Shown: positions 35,901-44,712, counted from the stretch's first letter. The stretch: DNA of 64,000 nt from Pseudomonadota bacterium (GCA_018820855.1 JAHJNL010000036.1:1-64000); one strand, 5' to 3'. The notes: generated by a model not told the origin, from the sequence alone. Translations and numbers: made by a program.

Positions 35901-36818
35901 ATGTCTTCAGGAAAGAAGAAAGATTTTTACGGTAAGGAAGTAACGGACGCCATCAAGGAGGCCTGCAATAGTCTGCGGGTGCCTCAGGAAGAACTTGAAA
36001 TTGAAGTTGTTGAAGTCGGATCCATGGGGGTTTTTGGGCTTATCCGTAAAAAGGCACATATCAGGGCTATGGTCAAGGTTGCTGCCGAGGAAATGGATAA
36101 TGAAGTGCCTGTTGTGGACACTCCCGTTGTTCCGGAGCCGGTAGCTGAAGTAGTTGTGGAAGAAGTCTCCCCTGAGCCGATTCCGGAAGGAGAGAAAGAA
36201 GTTGAGCAGGAAGAAACCTCCAAGGTCGAAGAGCCTAAAGGTAAACAGCGTGCAGCGCAGAATGCTCCCATTGCAATTCAAGCGGAAAGCGTTGAAATAG
36301 TGCGTCAAGAGCTTTCGGAGCTTCTTCGTCTGATGAGTTTTCCCTCTGAGGTAACAGCAGAACTCGATGGATCCACCGTTCGTTGTCATGTCAATGGCGA
36401 CTACGAAGAGGCACTCACCGGTCAGGATGGCAAGATTATTGATTCACTGCAGTATATCCTGCGAAAACTGATTACCAGAAAGATCGAAGAAAAAGTCCGT
36501 GTCTCTATCGATATCGGTGAATTCAGGGAAAAACGAAAGGAAGAGCTGATGGCCCGTGCCAAAGAGCTTGCCGGCCTGGTCAAGGAAGATGGAAAGACAC
36601 AGGCCATTCCCCCTCTGAATCCTTCAGAGAGGCGAATCGTGCACGTGGCGCTTCAGGATGATAAAGAGATACGTTCCCGCAGTGTGGGTGACGGTCTGTT
36701 TAAAAAAATTCTTATCTATAAACCCGGAAAAGGAAAGAAACCCGGAAATAGCAAACGTTCGGGCGGAAAAGGACAACGCGGGAGAGGCAACAAATCCGAG
36801 GAAGATGTGGAATCCTAA
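35901..36818 (+). CDS. jag: Jag/KhpB-type RNA-binding protein (KH-R3H)
   Basis: Protein of 305 residues with the Jag_N domain (YGKEVTDAIKEACNSLRVPQ to VFGLIRKKAHIRAMV), an acidic Pro/Glu/Val-rich linker (about 68-115), a KH domain (about 135-215, with LTGQDGKIIDSLQYILRKL) and an R3H domain (PSERRIVHVALQDDKEIRS). A basic Gly/Lys-rich tail closes it. Homologues bind RNA and influence cell division and elongation. Third member of the yidC neighbourhood, 122 bp after yidC. Confidence 0.93.
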   Translation: MSSGKKKDFYGKEVTDAIKEACNSLRVPQEELEIEVVEVGSMGVFGLIRKKAHIRAMVKVAAEEMDNEVPVVDTPVVPEPVAEVVVEEVSPEPIPEGEKEVEQEETSKVEEPKGKQRAAQNAPIAIQAESVEIVRQELSELLRLMSFPSEVTAELDGSTVRCHVNGDYEEALTGQDGKIIDSLQYILRKLITRKIEEKVRVSIDIGEFREKRKEELMARAKELAGLVKEDGKTQAIPPLNPSERRIVHVALQDDKEIRSRSVGDGLFKKILIYKPGKGKKPGNSKRSGGKGQRGRGNKSEEDVES

Positions 36819-37249
36819 GCTTCTGTTACCCTTTGTCGCATGGATAAAGGGTCTATTGCCCGTCTCAATTTTCTTGCCACAGGTATAGAGAATGCGGCAG
36901 CGTAGAGGGTAGCCCTGAAAGCATACTTTTCAGCATGCCCTTGAGCGGTTGTAACTGCCTTGATATAATAAGGCAGTGCAAAGAATTTTCTTAACAATCT
37001 GTTTTGTTATCATAAGGGTACGTTGAAAAGTTAGGATTTTTGTTCAAGCTCCAGGGGCAGACGAAAAAAAAGCGCAGCATATAGTTGCTATGTGAGCATT
37101 ATCTTTTTGGCTGTGACGAAGAGCTTGGGCAAAAAGGCAATTTTCGAGGTGACCATAAGACGCAATAGGGTCTGTTGTAACGTTTCAAAAAAAAATACGA
37201 ATTTTCAAATTCTGCTGTTCGTATCCAGAAAAATCTCTTAGGTTATCTG
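36819..37249. other. Gap between jag and mnmE holding a mobile repeat
   Basis: It begins with a weak hairpin (ACCCTTT/AAAGGGT, 36828-36853) after jag, then the third copy of the MITE-like repeat, then about 90 bp to mnmE. jag and mnmE are usually close, so the insertion probably lengthened this gap. Confidence 0.55.
37015..37155 (+). mobile_element. MITE-like repeat, copy C (divergent)
   Basis: About 141 bp matching copies A and B in reverse orientation. It opens AGGGTACGTTGAAAAGTTAG and closes with the shared CGAAGAGCTTGGGC, AAAAGGCAATTTT and GAGGTGACC blocks. The middle has diverged, so this is an older copy. Confidence 0.75.
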
Positions 37250-38635
37250 ATGATGGAAAGCGACACCATTGCAGCGATCTCGACTCCCCCTGGCTCAGGC
37301 GGGATTGGGGTTATCCGCATGAGCGGGCCTCGTTCTCTGCATCATCTGCAGACCATTTTTGATCCCCGTGACAAGGGCTGTTTATTTGACAGTCACCGTC
37401 TCTATTACGGGCATATCGTCGAGCCTCAGGGTGGAAAAATTCTTGACGAGGTGCTGGCTGTTTTTATGGCTGCGCCAAAGACCTACACCCGTGAGGATGT
37501 TGTTGAAATTCATTGTCACGGCAACTTCATTGTGCTGCACACGGTCCTGGAACTGCTGGTGTCCCTTGGCGTTCGCCTGGCTGATCCGGGAGAATTCACC
37601 AAGCTCGCCTTTCTTAACGGCAGAATTGATCTGACCAGAGCTGAGGCAGTCATCGATATCCTGTCTGCCAGAACCAGAAAGGGCATGGATCTGGCTCTGG
37701 ATCAGCTTGGCGGCAGTCTTTATGGCCGGGTCGATACCATTCGCGGTTCGCTGGTGCAGATGCGGGCTGTGGTTGAAGTGGCCATTGATTTTCCTGACGA
37801 GGATGTGGAGATTATTGATCATTCTGCTCTTGTTAGTGACGTGACAGAGAAAGTCATTGCTCCCTTGGAACGTCTTCTGCGACAGGCCGAAGAAGGCAAG
37901 ATTTTTCGCGATGGCATCTCCGTGGTTATTGTCGGTTTGCCAAATGTTGGCAAATCCAGCCTCCTCAATACTCTGCTTCAGGAAGAAAGGGCCCTGGTGA
38001 CCGCAATTCCTGGCACTACTCGTGATACCATCGAGGAGTACCTCGATATCCAAGGGGTGCCGGTACGGATAGTAGACACTGCAGGCATTCGCCAGGGTGC
38101 AGATGAAGTGGAAGAGTTGGGTATAGAGCGTGCCAGAAAACAGATTGACAAGGCCGATCTTGTTCTCTTTATGTTTGATGCGCAACGAGGAGTGGAGGAA
38201 GAGGATGTGCAGCTCTTCACTGCTGTGCGCCATAAACCGCTGCTTGTTATTGCCAACAAAATTGATCTTGCTGCCCAACAACCAGACATCGCCTCTCTCA
38301 TTACCTTGCAAGAAGCCCCTATCTTCGTTCAGATTTCCGCAAAGCATCAGCACGGTATTGAAGAGTTAAAAAATGCTATTTTTACCACAGTGACTGGGGA
38401 TAGGAATCAGTGGGAAGAAGAGGGCTGCGCCCCTAATATCAGGCACAAGGACGCCCTGCAACGGGCCCATGATGCTGCCGGCAGACTCTGGCAGGGACTG
38501 CAGGAAGGAATGACCAGCGACCTGCTGGCCATTGATCTGCAGGACTGCCTGGACCAACTCAACGCCATTGTCGGCATCACAACCACCGAAGATGTCCTGG
38601 ATGTAATCTTTGAACAGTTCTGCCTTGGCAAGTGA
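37250..38635 (+). CDS. mnmE: tRNA modification GTPase MnmE (TrmE)
   Basis: GTPase partner of MnmG in wobble-uridine modification, 461 residues. It has the N-terminal formyl-THF-binding domain (TIAAISTPPGSGGIGVIRMS, then DVVEIHCHGN) and a helical domain with inserted G domain: P-loop GLPNVGKSSLLN, PGTTRDTIEEYL, DTAGIR and NKID. The C-terminal CLGK carries the catalytic Cys. Complete; an ATG one codon later is equally possible as the start. Confidence 0.97.
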   Translation: MMESDTIAAISTPPGSGGIGVIRMSGPRSLHHLQTIFDPRDKGCLFDSHRLYYGHIVEPQGGKILDEVLAVFMAAPKTYTREDVVEIHCHGNFIVLHTVLELLVSLGVRLADPGEFTKLAFLNGRIDLTRAEAVIDILSARTRKGMDLALDQLGGSLYGRVDTIRGSLVQMRAVVEVAIDFPDEDVEIIDHSALVSDVTEKVIAPLERLLRQAEEGKIFRDGISVVIVGLPNVGKSSLLNTLLQEERALVTAIPGTTRDTIEEYLDIQGVPVRIVDTAGIRQGADEVEELGIERARKQIDKADLVLFMFDAQRGVEEEDVQLFTAVRHKPLLVIANKIDLAAQQPDIASLITLQEAPIFVQISAKHQHGIEELKNAIFTTVTGDRNQWEEEGCAPNIRHKDALQRAHDAAGRLWQGLQEGMTSDLLAIDLQDCLDQLNAIVGITTTEDVLDVIFEQFCLGK

Positions 38636-38726
38636 GGAGCTTTTCTCTGCAAAAAGGCTTGCACGGCCCATTGCTCAGGCGATGAGCCGGTAGCAAACAG
38701 ACGGGTGAACAGCTTGTCTTTGCAGC

Positions 38727-38885
38727 TCAAAACCGCGTCGGGTTGATGTGGTCCGCTAAAAAATGGATATTTTTCTTAACCTGTCTTTCCACTCGTTCTG
38801 GTCTGCCCAGTATGGGACTGTCGTTGTCACCGCTGAAGCTGGTTTTTTTTTCTGAACACCTCTTTTCGTTTCCCGTTGTTTTCAT
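38727..38885 (-). CDS. 52-codon ORF behind the radical SAM gene
   Basis: Begins 20 bp after the radical SAM/SPASM stop, with a weak AGG site 8 bases upstream. The product, MKTTGNEKRCSEKKPASAVT onward to ADHINPTRF, has one Cys and several Thr, Lys and aromatic residues. It could be a peptide substrate of the neighbouring enzyme, but no leader-like or repeat motif is evident. It may be chance. The TGA stop is not followed by a convincing SECIS hairpin. Confidence 0.3.
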   Translation of the reverse strand: MKTTGNEKRCSEKKTSFSGDNDSPILGRPERVERQVKKNIHFLADHINPTRF

Positions 38886-38905
38886 ACGAGCGACCTGTCT
38901 CTGTC

Positions 38906-39931
38906 TTAATGCGTATGGGCCATGCGATAAAAACAGTACGGATCATTGTGAAATATTCCTGTAGCCCCATACGACATGGATGAACATCCTCCTTGGCAGA
39001 GATCTGCTTTGTCACAATCCTGGCAATTCTCACCCAACATATTCATGGAGTAGTTGCGATTGTATTGAAATGACTCTGGATCGAACCATATCTCCCAGAG
39101 GTCTTTTTCTCGCAGGTCTCCTTCGCTTACGTTGTCAGGCATGGAAAGGCATCCTTTCACCTTGCCATCACTCGTTATACCGCACGAAAAGATACCGGCA
39201 GGACAACCTCTCCATGGAGGAGAGCGAGTGTCATAATCTGTGAAATAACCCAAACTGTCTCCAGAGAGTAGTTCCATGCCGTTTTCTGCAGCACGCTGAC
39301 TGTATTGCGACACGAATTCCCCGAAACTCATGTAGGTTGAATGAGTCAACTGCAGATGGGGCATTTCCCGAACCCTGCCTAAGGGGAATATGGGCTGAAT
39401 TTGCCAATGCCGGACTCCCAACGAAAGCAGGTAATCATACATGGCCGGCATTTCCGAGATATTGACGGTGTTTACTGTCGTAAGGACTGTTACCGGGAGG
39501 TTGGCTTTGATCAGGTTTTCTATTCCTGAGGTGACTTGGCGAAAGAGTCCGGGAGAATCACGTATGCGGTCATGATTTTTTTCAAGTCCGTCCATGCTTA
39601 CACCGATACTGGCCATACCGGCATTAACCAGACTGTTTATGGTGTCTGGTGTGAGTGTAAGGCCGTTAGTGATCATTTTTGTGGTGATGCCGATCTCTCG
39701 CAGGTGTACTGCAATATCAAACCAATCGGGTCTGAGGAGTGGTTCGCCTCCTGTGAAATTCACCTCCTGCACCAAGAGGGCCGGAAATTGATCGCAGAGG
39801 GAGATGGCTTCGGCAAGACTCAATTCATCGGGTCTTGCCAAACCTGCAGAGGAACCGCAGTGGCTGCAGCGAAGATTGCAGGCGAGGGTTAGTTCCCAGC
39901 CGACAATAAATGGAAATCCTTCATACCCCAT
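38906..39931 (-). CDS. Radical SAM/SPASM-domain protein
   Basis: About 341 residues. N-terminal radical SAM barrel with CX3CX2C (LACNLRCSHC) and the glycine-rich NFTGGEPLLRPDW. The C-terminal SPASM domain carries auxiliary Fe-S ligands, including CQDCDKADLCQGGC (CX2CX5CX3C) and a final YC. Such enzymes modify peptides (RiPPs) or activate other enzymes. The start at 39931 follows AGAGGA with 7-base spacing; the longer frame is non-native. Its context (mnmE on one side, an envelope protein on the other) gives no clear substrate. Candidates are the small ORF behind it and, more speculatively, the selenopeptide at 16.6 kb. Confidence 0.9.
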   Translation of the reverse strand: MGYEGFPFIVGWELTLACNLRCSHCGSSAGLARPDELSLAEAISLCDQFPALLVQEVNFTGGEPLLRPDWFDIAVHLREIGITTKMITNGLTLTPDTINSLVNAGMASIGVSMDGLEKNHDRIRDSPGLFRQVTSGIENLIKANLPVTVLTTVNTVNISEMPAMYDYLLSLGVRHWQIQPIFPLGRVREMPHLQLTHSTYMSFGEFVSQYSQRAAENGMELLSGDSLGYFTDYDTRSPPWRGCPAGIFSCGITSDGKVKGCLSMPDNVSEGDLREKDLWEIWFDPESFQYNRNYSMNMLGENCQDCDKADLCQGGCSSMSYGATGIFHNDPYCFYRMAHTH

Positions 39932-40114
39932 AATCTGTCCTCTTTTTGAATCCGCATAGATGCGATTTTCTGCATGCACTCTGCGTAGAGAACTTCTTTT
40001 ATTTGGTTCGCCGGATGTGAATTTGGATAGCAATGTAACCACCAGCGCTGAGGTTCATTTTTCTCTCACTTATTTCTTGGTGAGTTTTCACAGCTGCAAC
40101 AAGAGGCCGCGATG

Positions 40115-40987
40115 TCATTGTCGTAGGTAGAGGGTGCCGTTAAAATTGTATTCATTCCAATAAATCTGCCCATTTTCTATCAACACCTGGTACGGCATGC
40201 TGCCCTGTTCTCCTGCCCGCGTCTGATAAAAGAGAATTCCGGTTTGTTTTGTGCCGCTGGACTGCCAGTGCCCCTTTGATTCATCAGAGTTTGCATAACC
40301 CCATCCTACTCCTGAGGATGAATAATCGGAGTAGTAGGTGAAAGTTCCATCCTCTGCCAACGTAATGATTGTATGCCCACCTCCTCGTATGTCCTTCCAT
40401 TTGCCAACCAGTGGATTGGAGGAATTGTTGTCTGGGCGCGCCGGAACAAAACGCATACTTGTGGCAATAGTTGCAGCAGTATCAGCGAGGCTGTTGCTGA
40501 ACTCACCGGGTAAGCCAAGGGCCAGCACATACGTGCCTCCGCCATTGCCTGAGAGGATGCCAAAGCCTTTAGCCATGACCTCCTGGTCGCCAAGAGTGCC
40601 CTGATAATCTCCGGAGATAATGTTCTGCGTAACGTTTTGCAGGGTACCGGAAAGGGAAAGGGATATATCATTCTCCCTGATACCCTGGCTCAACTCAGTT
40701 CGCAAATGCAACAGGTCAGGCTGCATGTGTGAAGAAACGACAATCATACCGGGTATGCTGTTATGACCCAGTATGGTTCCTTCCGCTGTTTGCTTGTAAA
40801 CCCAGTCTTCCGGGATGGTACATGAATAGCCAAGAAAGGGGTGTGAGACCTCTTGGCTGGTTTTCGTTGATGACTGTGTGGGCGTCATGACGTCTTCGTT
40901 GTGGTTGTCTGCTTCGCTATTGCTGGTTGTCGTTGCCAAAGAAAAAATAAGGAATAGAACAAAAAATAAAAATCGTACGGAATGCAT
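40115..40987 (-). CDS. Secreted protein of unknown function
   Basis: About 290 residues with a signal peptide (MHSVRFLFFVLFLIFSLATT). A Ser/Thr-rich linker leads to a domain of PsbP/DcrB-like appearance (HPFLGYSCTIPEDWVYKQTA to ATIATSMRFVPA). The C-terminal domain looks lipocalin- or calycin-like (NPLVGKWKDIRGGGHTIITL, then GTFTYYSDY). The ATG at 40987 has AGG 8 bases upstream; the extra residues of the longer frame are rejected. It is divergent from the 41291 gene across an unusual symmetric site. Function unknown. Confidence 0.75.
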   Translation of the reverse strand: MHSVRFLFFVLFLIFSLATTTSNSEADNHNEDVMTPTQSSTKTSQEVSHPFLGYSCTIPEDWVYKQTAEGTILGHNSIPGMIVVSSHMQPDLLHLRTELSQGIRENDISLSLSGTLQNVTQNIISGDYQGTLGDQEVMAKGFGILSGNGGGTYVLALGLPGEFSNSLADTAATIATSMRFVPARPDNNSSNPLVGKWKDIRGGGHTIITLAEDGTFTYYSDYSSSGVGWGYANSDESKGHWQSSGTKQTGILFYQTRAGEQGSMPYQVLIENGQIYWNEYNFNGTLYLRQ

Positions 40988-41290
40988 GTTGTTCGCCTGG
41001 TTGTTTTTGTCGAGAATGCCAAATATCTTCTTCTCCAGGAAAGAATATAACTTTCCCGGTAACAATTCGGTAACAAGCGGAAAATTTCTTCCTCTGTTAC
41101 CTCATTGTTACCTTTTCTGAAGTACGGTGAGTCAAGCGGATGGATTTCATCAAGGCTGACAGCTGCTTGTTAATCAAGTTGGGTGGATTTGCCACGTTTC
41201 TGCTGCATGTCTGTGTCCGGACCACGTCTGAAGTAAACTATTCCACTGAAAGTGGAGGAAACGCGGAAGTATGCGAGGTGAGGAGGAGTT
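40988..41290. other. Divergent intergenic region with GGTAACAA sites
   Basis: Between two divergent genes of unknown role. It contains four phased half-sites (described separately). A frame at 41140-41391 overlaps the next gene and is not called. Confidence 0.5.
41058..41112. promoter_or_regulatory. Four phased GGTAACAA/TTGTTACC half-sites
   Basis: GGTAACAA at 41058-41065 and 41069-41076, and the inverse TGTTACC at 41095-41101 and TTGTTACC at 41105-41112. Spacing within each pair is about 11 bp, one helical turn. The pairs are inverted around a 19-bp centre, matching at 16 of 18 positions. It looks like a cooperative operator for divergent promoters, or a cruciform. Confidence 0.65.
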
Positions 41291-41899
41291 ATGGAAACAT
41301 TTGCGGTTATTCTTTTTCGGTCAATCGAAAGAATGGCATCCATCATTATTGGATGCTATCTCATCTACCTTGGATATCGTCTTTTTCTTGAGATTCCTGT
41401 CAAAGCAGACAGTGAGGGGAAGTTTACTCTGCCGGGAGGAACGGCAATCCATTTGACACGGGTGGGGCCGGGTATTTTCTTTTCCCTTTTTGGCACAGCA
41501 GTGCTTGTCTTCTCACTGGTTACACCGGTAGATTATAAAGAAGGTATCAAAACAGATACAGCAGGAAAGATTGAAAGATCGGTGTCTTATTTAGGTGCGG
41601 AACGTGCGGAAAACTCAGGTGATGTCGGCAGTGGACTCGGTATTGAGCGAAGCTCTTTGCAGATGGATCTCATTGTCTTGAATCATGTTGACGATCAACT
41701 GCGGGAAGATCTCTCTGAGGATGAACTGTTCGATATCAGCCAGGCCATTCCCCGTATTAAACTGGCCGTCATGAAATCTGTCTGGGATAGGCAATGGGGT
41801 GAGTACCGGGAATTTAAAAAATGGCTTGATCGTGGGGGGGATGTTGAAAATCCTCCTGAAAAATTCAGACCTGCTCTTGAGTATTTCAATCGTCAATAA
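41291..41899 (+). CDS. Membrane protein of unknown function
   Basis: A 202-residue protein with two TM segments near the N-terminus (ASIIIGCYLIYLGYRLFL; GIFFSLFGTAVLVFSLV) and a charged cytosolic or periplasmic tail with the helical stretch LREDLSEDELFDISQAIPRI. A ribosome site (GAGGTGAGGAGG) precedes the ATG. It is followed 19 bp later by the metalloprotease gene, so the two form an operon. I do not recognise it. Confidence 0.75.
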   Translation: METFAVILFRSIERMASIIIGCYLIYLGYRLFLEIPVKADSEGKFTLPGGTAIHLTRVGPGIFFSLFGTAVLVFSLVTPVDYKEGIKTDTAGKIERSVSYLGAERAENSGDVGSGLGIERSSLQMDLIVLNHVDDQLREDLSEDELFDISQAIPRIKLAVMKSVWDRQWGEYREFKKWLDRGGDVENPPEKFRPALEYFNRQ

Positions 41900-41918
41900 C
41901 GCGTTGGGGAGGAATAGG

Positions 41919-43259
41919 ATGCTAAACAGAATATGCTGGGATGTCTTTGTTTTTCTCTTCTTCTTCGCCCCATCACTCTGGGCGACAGACATGTCTGCTC
42001 TCTATGATGATGAAACGCTTGGCTACTGGCAGCCTGTTTACCAGGAGGATATACTGTGGAATTTTGAAAATGTTATTCTGCCCAGACTGAGCATGCAGGA
42101 AAAGCTGGTGTTGCGTGATGTTACTTTCGCCTTTCCGTTGAGAGGGTCTGACAGGAGCATTTTTGAATTTTATGCTGAGCCTGCAAGGTATAAAGTAACA
42201 TTACCCATCCTTTCCATCCGATTTTTTGCAGATATTTCATTGGCCCAGGCCTGGCTTGTGGAAAACGGCTACAGTATTTCAACTGCATATCAGTATGTCG
42301 GATTCCTGAAATATCATGCGCACAACATGCAGGGTCCCATTCCAAGACCTTTGGATGCCTTGAAAATTCCTGCCGACGCCAGGGACAATCCAGGGGTGGA
42401 TGACCTGTATACAAAATCGCTGACAACGGCGATTCTTTTCCTCCTCTGTCATGAATTGGGCCACGTTTATTATCAGCATCCCGCCTATGACCGTATCACT
42501 GCTGAAGCTGCCCGGCAAAATGAAGTGGAAGCTGATCGGTTTGCAGTCGATATCATGTGTCGCATCGGCACTATTCCCCTAGGAGGGGGATTCTGGTTTT
42601 CCACTCTTGTTCGCTGGCAATATAATCAATGGGACTGCGGTTCAAAGGAAGCGTGGCAGGATTACCTGAAGAGAGCCACCCATCCCCTGACAGCCTTCCG
42701 CATAAAAAGCCTTGCGGCACTGTTAGAGGAAAGGGCCGCAGCTTTTGCCAGGTCTCAGGCGAATCATCAGTTGGGGGTGGCCCTGGTCAGTTCCATGGCC
42801 CGTGACTTGCATGGTGTTGCTGTAATTCTGGAAGATCCGGGTATCCAGCGTCTCTTGCAGGCTGAAGGACAGAGCACGCAACTGAACATGCTTGTTCCGC
42901 GATATACGGATACCTATGTGGCACAATCAGAAGATTTTGCCGTGAGCCACGGCAATGGGATCCTGATGGGTCGGTATGCAGGGAAATTTGATGTCCTGTC
43001 AGGTTCATCCGGCGTTGATATCACAACCATACTGGAAAGAAATGACCGGGTCGTCACCGGGGTATATACCTATGCAACGTCTAAAGGGGAAATAAAAGGC
43101 CTGCTTACAGATAATGTTTTGACCTTCACATGGGCTGAGGGAGGGGCCAGCGGTAAGGGGAGGTTTGTCATGGATGATTCGCAGAAATCCTTTTCCGGTA
43201 CCTGGGGGTATATGAACTCCTCTGATAATGGCGGCACGTGGTACGGGAAGAAAGAGTAG
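41919..43259 (+). CDS. Secreted M48-like zinc metallopeptidase
   Basis: A 446-residue protein with a signal peptide (VFLFFFAPSLWA), an all-unknown N-terminal region, and the zinc site HELGH (H178, E179, H182) with the downstream acidic ligand in NEVEADRFA (E204), as in M48/gluzincin peptidases. The C-terminal 100 residues are Gly-rich repeats (GRYAGKFDVLSG, FSGTWGYMNSSDNGGTWYG), probably a beta sandwich. The ATG at 41919 is preceded by GGGGAGGAATAGG. A role in envelope protein turnover is inferred. Confidence 0.82.
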   Translation: MLNRICWDVFVFLFFFAPSLWATDMSALYDDETLGYWQPVYQEDILWNFENVILPRLSMQEKLVLRDVTFAFPLRGSDRSIFEFYAEPARYKVTLPILSIRFFADISLAQAWLVENGYSISTAYQYVGFLKYHAHNMQGPIPRPLDALKIPADARDNPGVDDLYTKSLTTAILFLLCHELGHVYYQHPAYDRITAEAARQNEVEADRFAVDIMCRIGTIPLGGGFWFSTLVRWQYNQWDCGSKEAWQDYLKRATHPLTAFRIKSLAALLEERAAAFARSQANHQLGVALVSSMARDLHGVAVILEDPGIQRLLQAEGQSTQLNMLVPRYTDTYVAQSEDFAVSHGNGILMGRYAGKFDVLSGSSGVDITTILERNDRVVTGVYTYATSKGEIKGLLTDNVLTFTWAEGGASGKGRFVMDDSQKSFSGTWGYMNSSDNGGTWYGKKE

Positions 43260-43298
43260 ACGGGGGGAATGCCGAAGGCATGCCACTCTCTTGTACTG

Positions 43299-43973
43299 TT
43301 ACCTGCCCGGGTTGTTGTCTTCAGCTAAGCTGAGCACTTCCTGAACCAGCCTGTCGGCCCCTGTCGCTATCTGATCCACCCGCGAATTCAGCATGTAACA
43401 GGGGGTGGTGACAACCTTGCGTTCTCTGTCCACGGCGATTTCCCCTTGCAGGGTGGTGGCATGACGTGCGCCCATGGCCTCGATGTTGGCGGCAGTAGTC
43501 GGGTCCTGGCCGATGGTTACCAGGACCTGGTCCAGGAGTCTGGCCAGGATGGCCGGGGCAATACAGAGGGCACCAATGGGCTTTTTCAGTTCAGCCATGG
43601 CCAGGATTGCCTTTTCTACGTCTTTGTTTATCTTGCAGTCGGCCCCTGCAAAGGCGTAAGTGGAAAGATTTTTTGCGGCACCCAGACCGCCGGGAATCAC
43701 CAGGGCATCATGGCGGGCAGCCTCGAACTGTGCCAGGTCGAGAATCTTTCCTCTGGCAATACGGGCCGACTCGATCAGTACGTTACGCTGTTCGTTCATC
43801 TCCTCGCCGGTGAGATGATTGAGCACGTGGTGCTGGAGAATGTTCGGGGCATAACACTGGTACTCCGCACCGTTTTTGTGGATTGCCCAAAGGGTAAGCG
43901 TTGCCTCATGGATCTCGGCTCCGTCCTGATTACCACAGCCGGAGAGGATGACTGCAATGGATTTTTTTGTCAT
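43299..43973 (-). CDS. elbB: ElbB-like glyoxalase/DJ-1 superfamily protein
   Basis: About 224 residues of the ElbB (sigma cross-reacting protein 27A) family of class-I glutamine-amidotransferase folds. Signature segments are SIAVILSGCGNQDGAEIHEA, ALVIPGGLGAAKNLSTYAF and KPIGALCIAPAIL with the nucleophile-elbow Cys. Glyoxalase activity is reported for E. coli ElbB. The start at 43973 matches the family; upstream codons overlap hpt. It follows hpt by 10 bp. Confidence 0.9.
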   Translation of the reverse strand: MTKKSIAVILSGCGNQDGAEIHEATLTLWAIHKNGAEYQCYAPNILQHHVLNHLTGEEMNEQRNVLIESARIARGKILDLAQFEAARHDALVIPGGLGAAKNLSTYAFAGADCKINKDVEKAILAMAELKKPIGALCIAPAILARLLDQVLVTIGQDPTTAANIEAMGARHATTLQGEIAVDRERKVVTTPCYMLNSRVDQIATGADRLVQEVLSLAEDNNPGR

Positions 43974-43983
43974 GGCGATTTGA

Positions 43984-44505
43984 TCAGGGGGTGAGGTGGT
44001 AGATTTCCGGCAGGTTCCGGTATTTTTCATCAAAATCCAGGCCGTAGCCAACGAGAAATCCATTGGGGATAGTAAATCCAAGATAATCAATGTTGATCTG
44101 GTGCTCGCGTCGTTCCGCCTTATCGATGAGTGAACAGATTCGGACCGAGGCAGCTCCCTGCTCAGAAAAATGCTCGACCAGCCACTGCATGGTGAGTCCG
44201 GTGTCAATGATGTCTTCCACCAGCAGGACATGGCACCCTTTTATAGGATGGCTGGGACTGGCGACCAGATTGATATTCCCTGAAGAAGAGCTGCCTGCAT
44301 ATGAAGAGACTTGGATAAAGTCGGTGGCAAGGGGGGTGGAGATGGCGCGGACCAGGTCGGCCATAAATATAAAGGCACCCTTGAGTACCCCGATAACCAG
44401 AAGCTCTTTGCCCTGGTAATCCCTGTCGATCTCCTGACCCATTTCCCGGGTGCGGTTTTGTATCGTTTGGCTATCCAGAACAAGCTCTTTATTCATTGAT
44501 TGCAT
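43984..44505 (-). CDS. hpt: Hypoxanthine phosphoribosyltransferase
   Basis: Purine salvage enzyme (hypoxanthine/guanine plus PRPP to nucleotide), 173 residues. The PRPP motif is VLLVEDIIDTGLTM, the flexible loop region SSYAGSSSSGNINL, and the purine-binding part YLGFTIPNGFLVGYGLD. The first Met or Met-4 could be the start. First gene of an operon with elbB. Confidence 0.95.
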   Translation of the reverse strand: MQSMNKELVLDSQTIQNRTREMGQEIDRDYQGKELLVIGVLKGAFIFMADLVRAISTPLATDFIQVSSYAGSSSSGNINLVASPSHPIKGCHVLLVEDIIDTGLTMQWLVEHFSEQGAASVRICSLIDKAERREHQINIDYLGFTIPNGFLVGYGLDFDEKYRNLPEIYHLTP

Positions 44506-44683
44506 GTCGCTAATATTTTGTAGAAGAAAAATAATTACCCGCCGTTATCTGCAGGGGACGATATAGACGGTATTCTGCCTTTGTTTATTGTGTAACTTCT
44601 CCGCAAAGTCAAGGGAAAAGAGGGGAGATACGGGCCTGACGCGGGAGAGGGCTGAAAGATGAATGGATTGTGTTTGCATTTTG

Positions 44684-44712
44684 TTGACAAAAAGGTCCTC
44701 TTCCGGTAGATT
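44684..44712 (+). promoter_or_regulatory. Promoter candidate for hdrC-mvhD-metV
   Basis: TTGACA (44684-44689), a 17-bp spacer, then TAGATT (44707-44712), about 90 bp before the hdrC-like start. The rest of the 44506-44800 gap shows nothing distinctive. Confidence 0.55.

Noticed and set aside
37382..38353. 323-residue - strand frame
   Set aside because: Antisense to mnmE; no family resemblance and no ribosome site.
38727..38729. TGA of the 52-codon ORF as selenocysteine
   Set aside because: No hairpin of the kind seen in the selenopeptide gene at 14-16 nt, and the downstream frame runs into antisense of mnmE.
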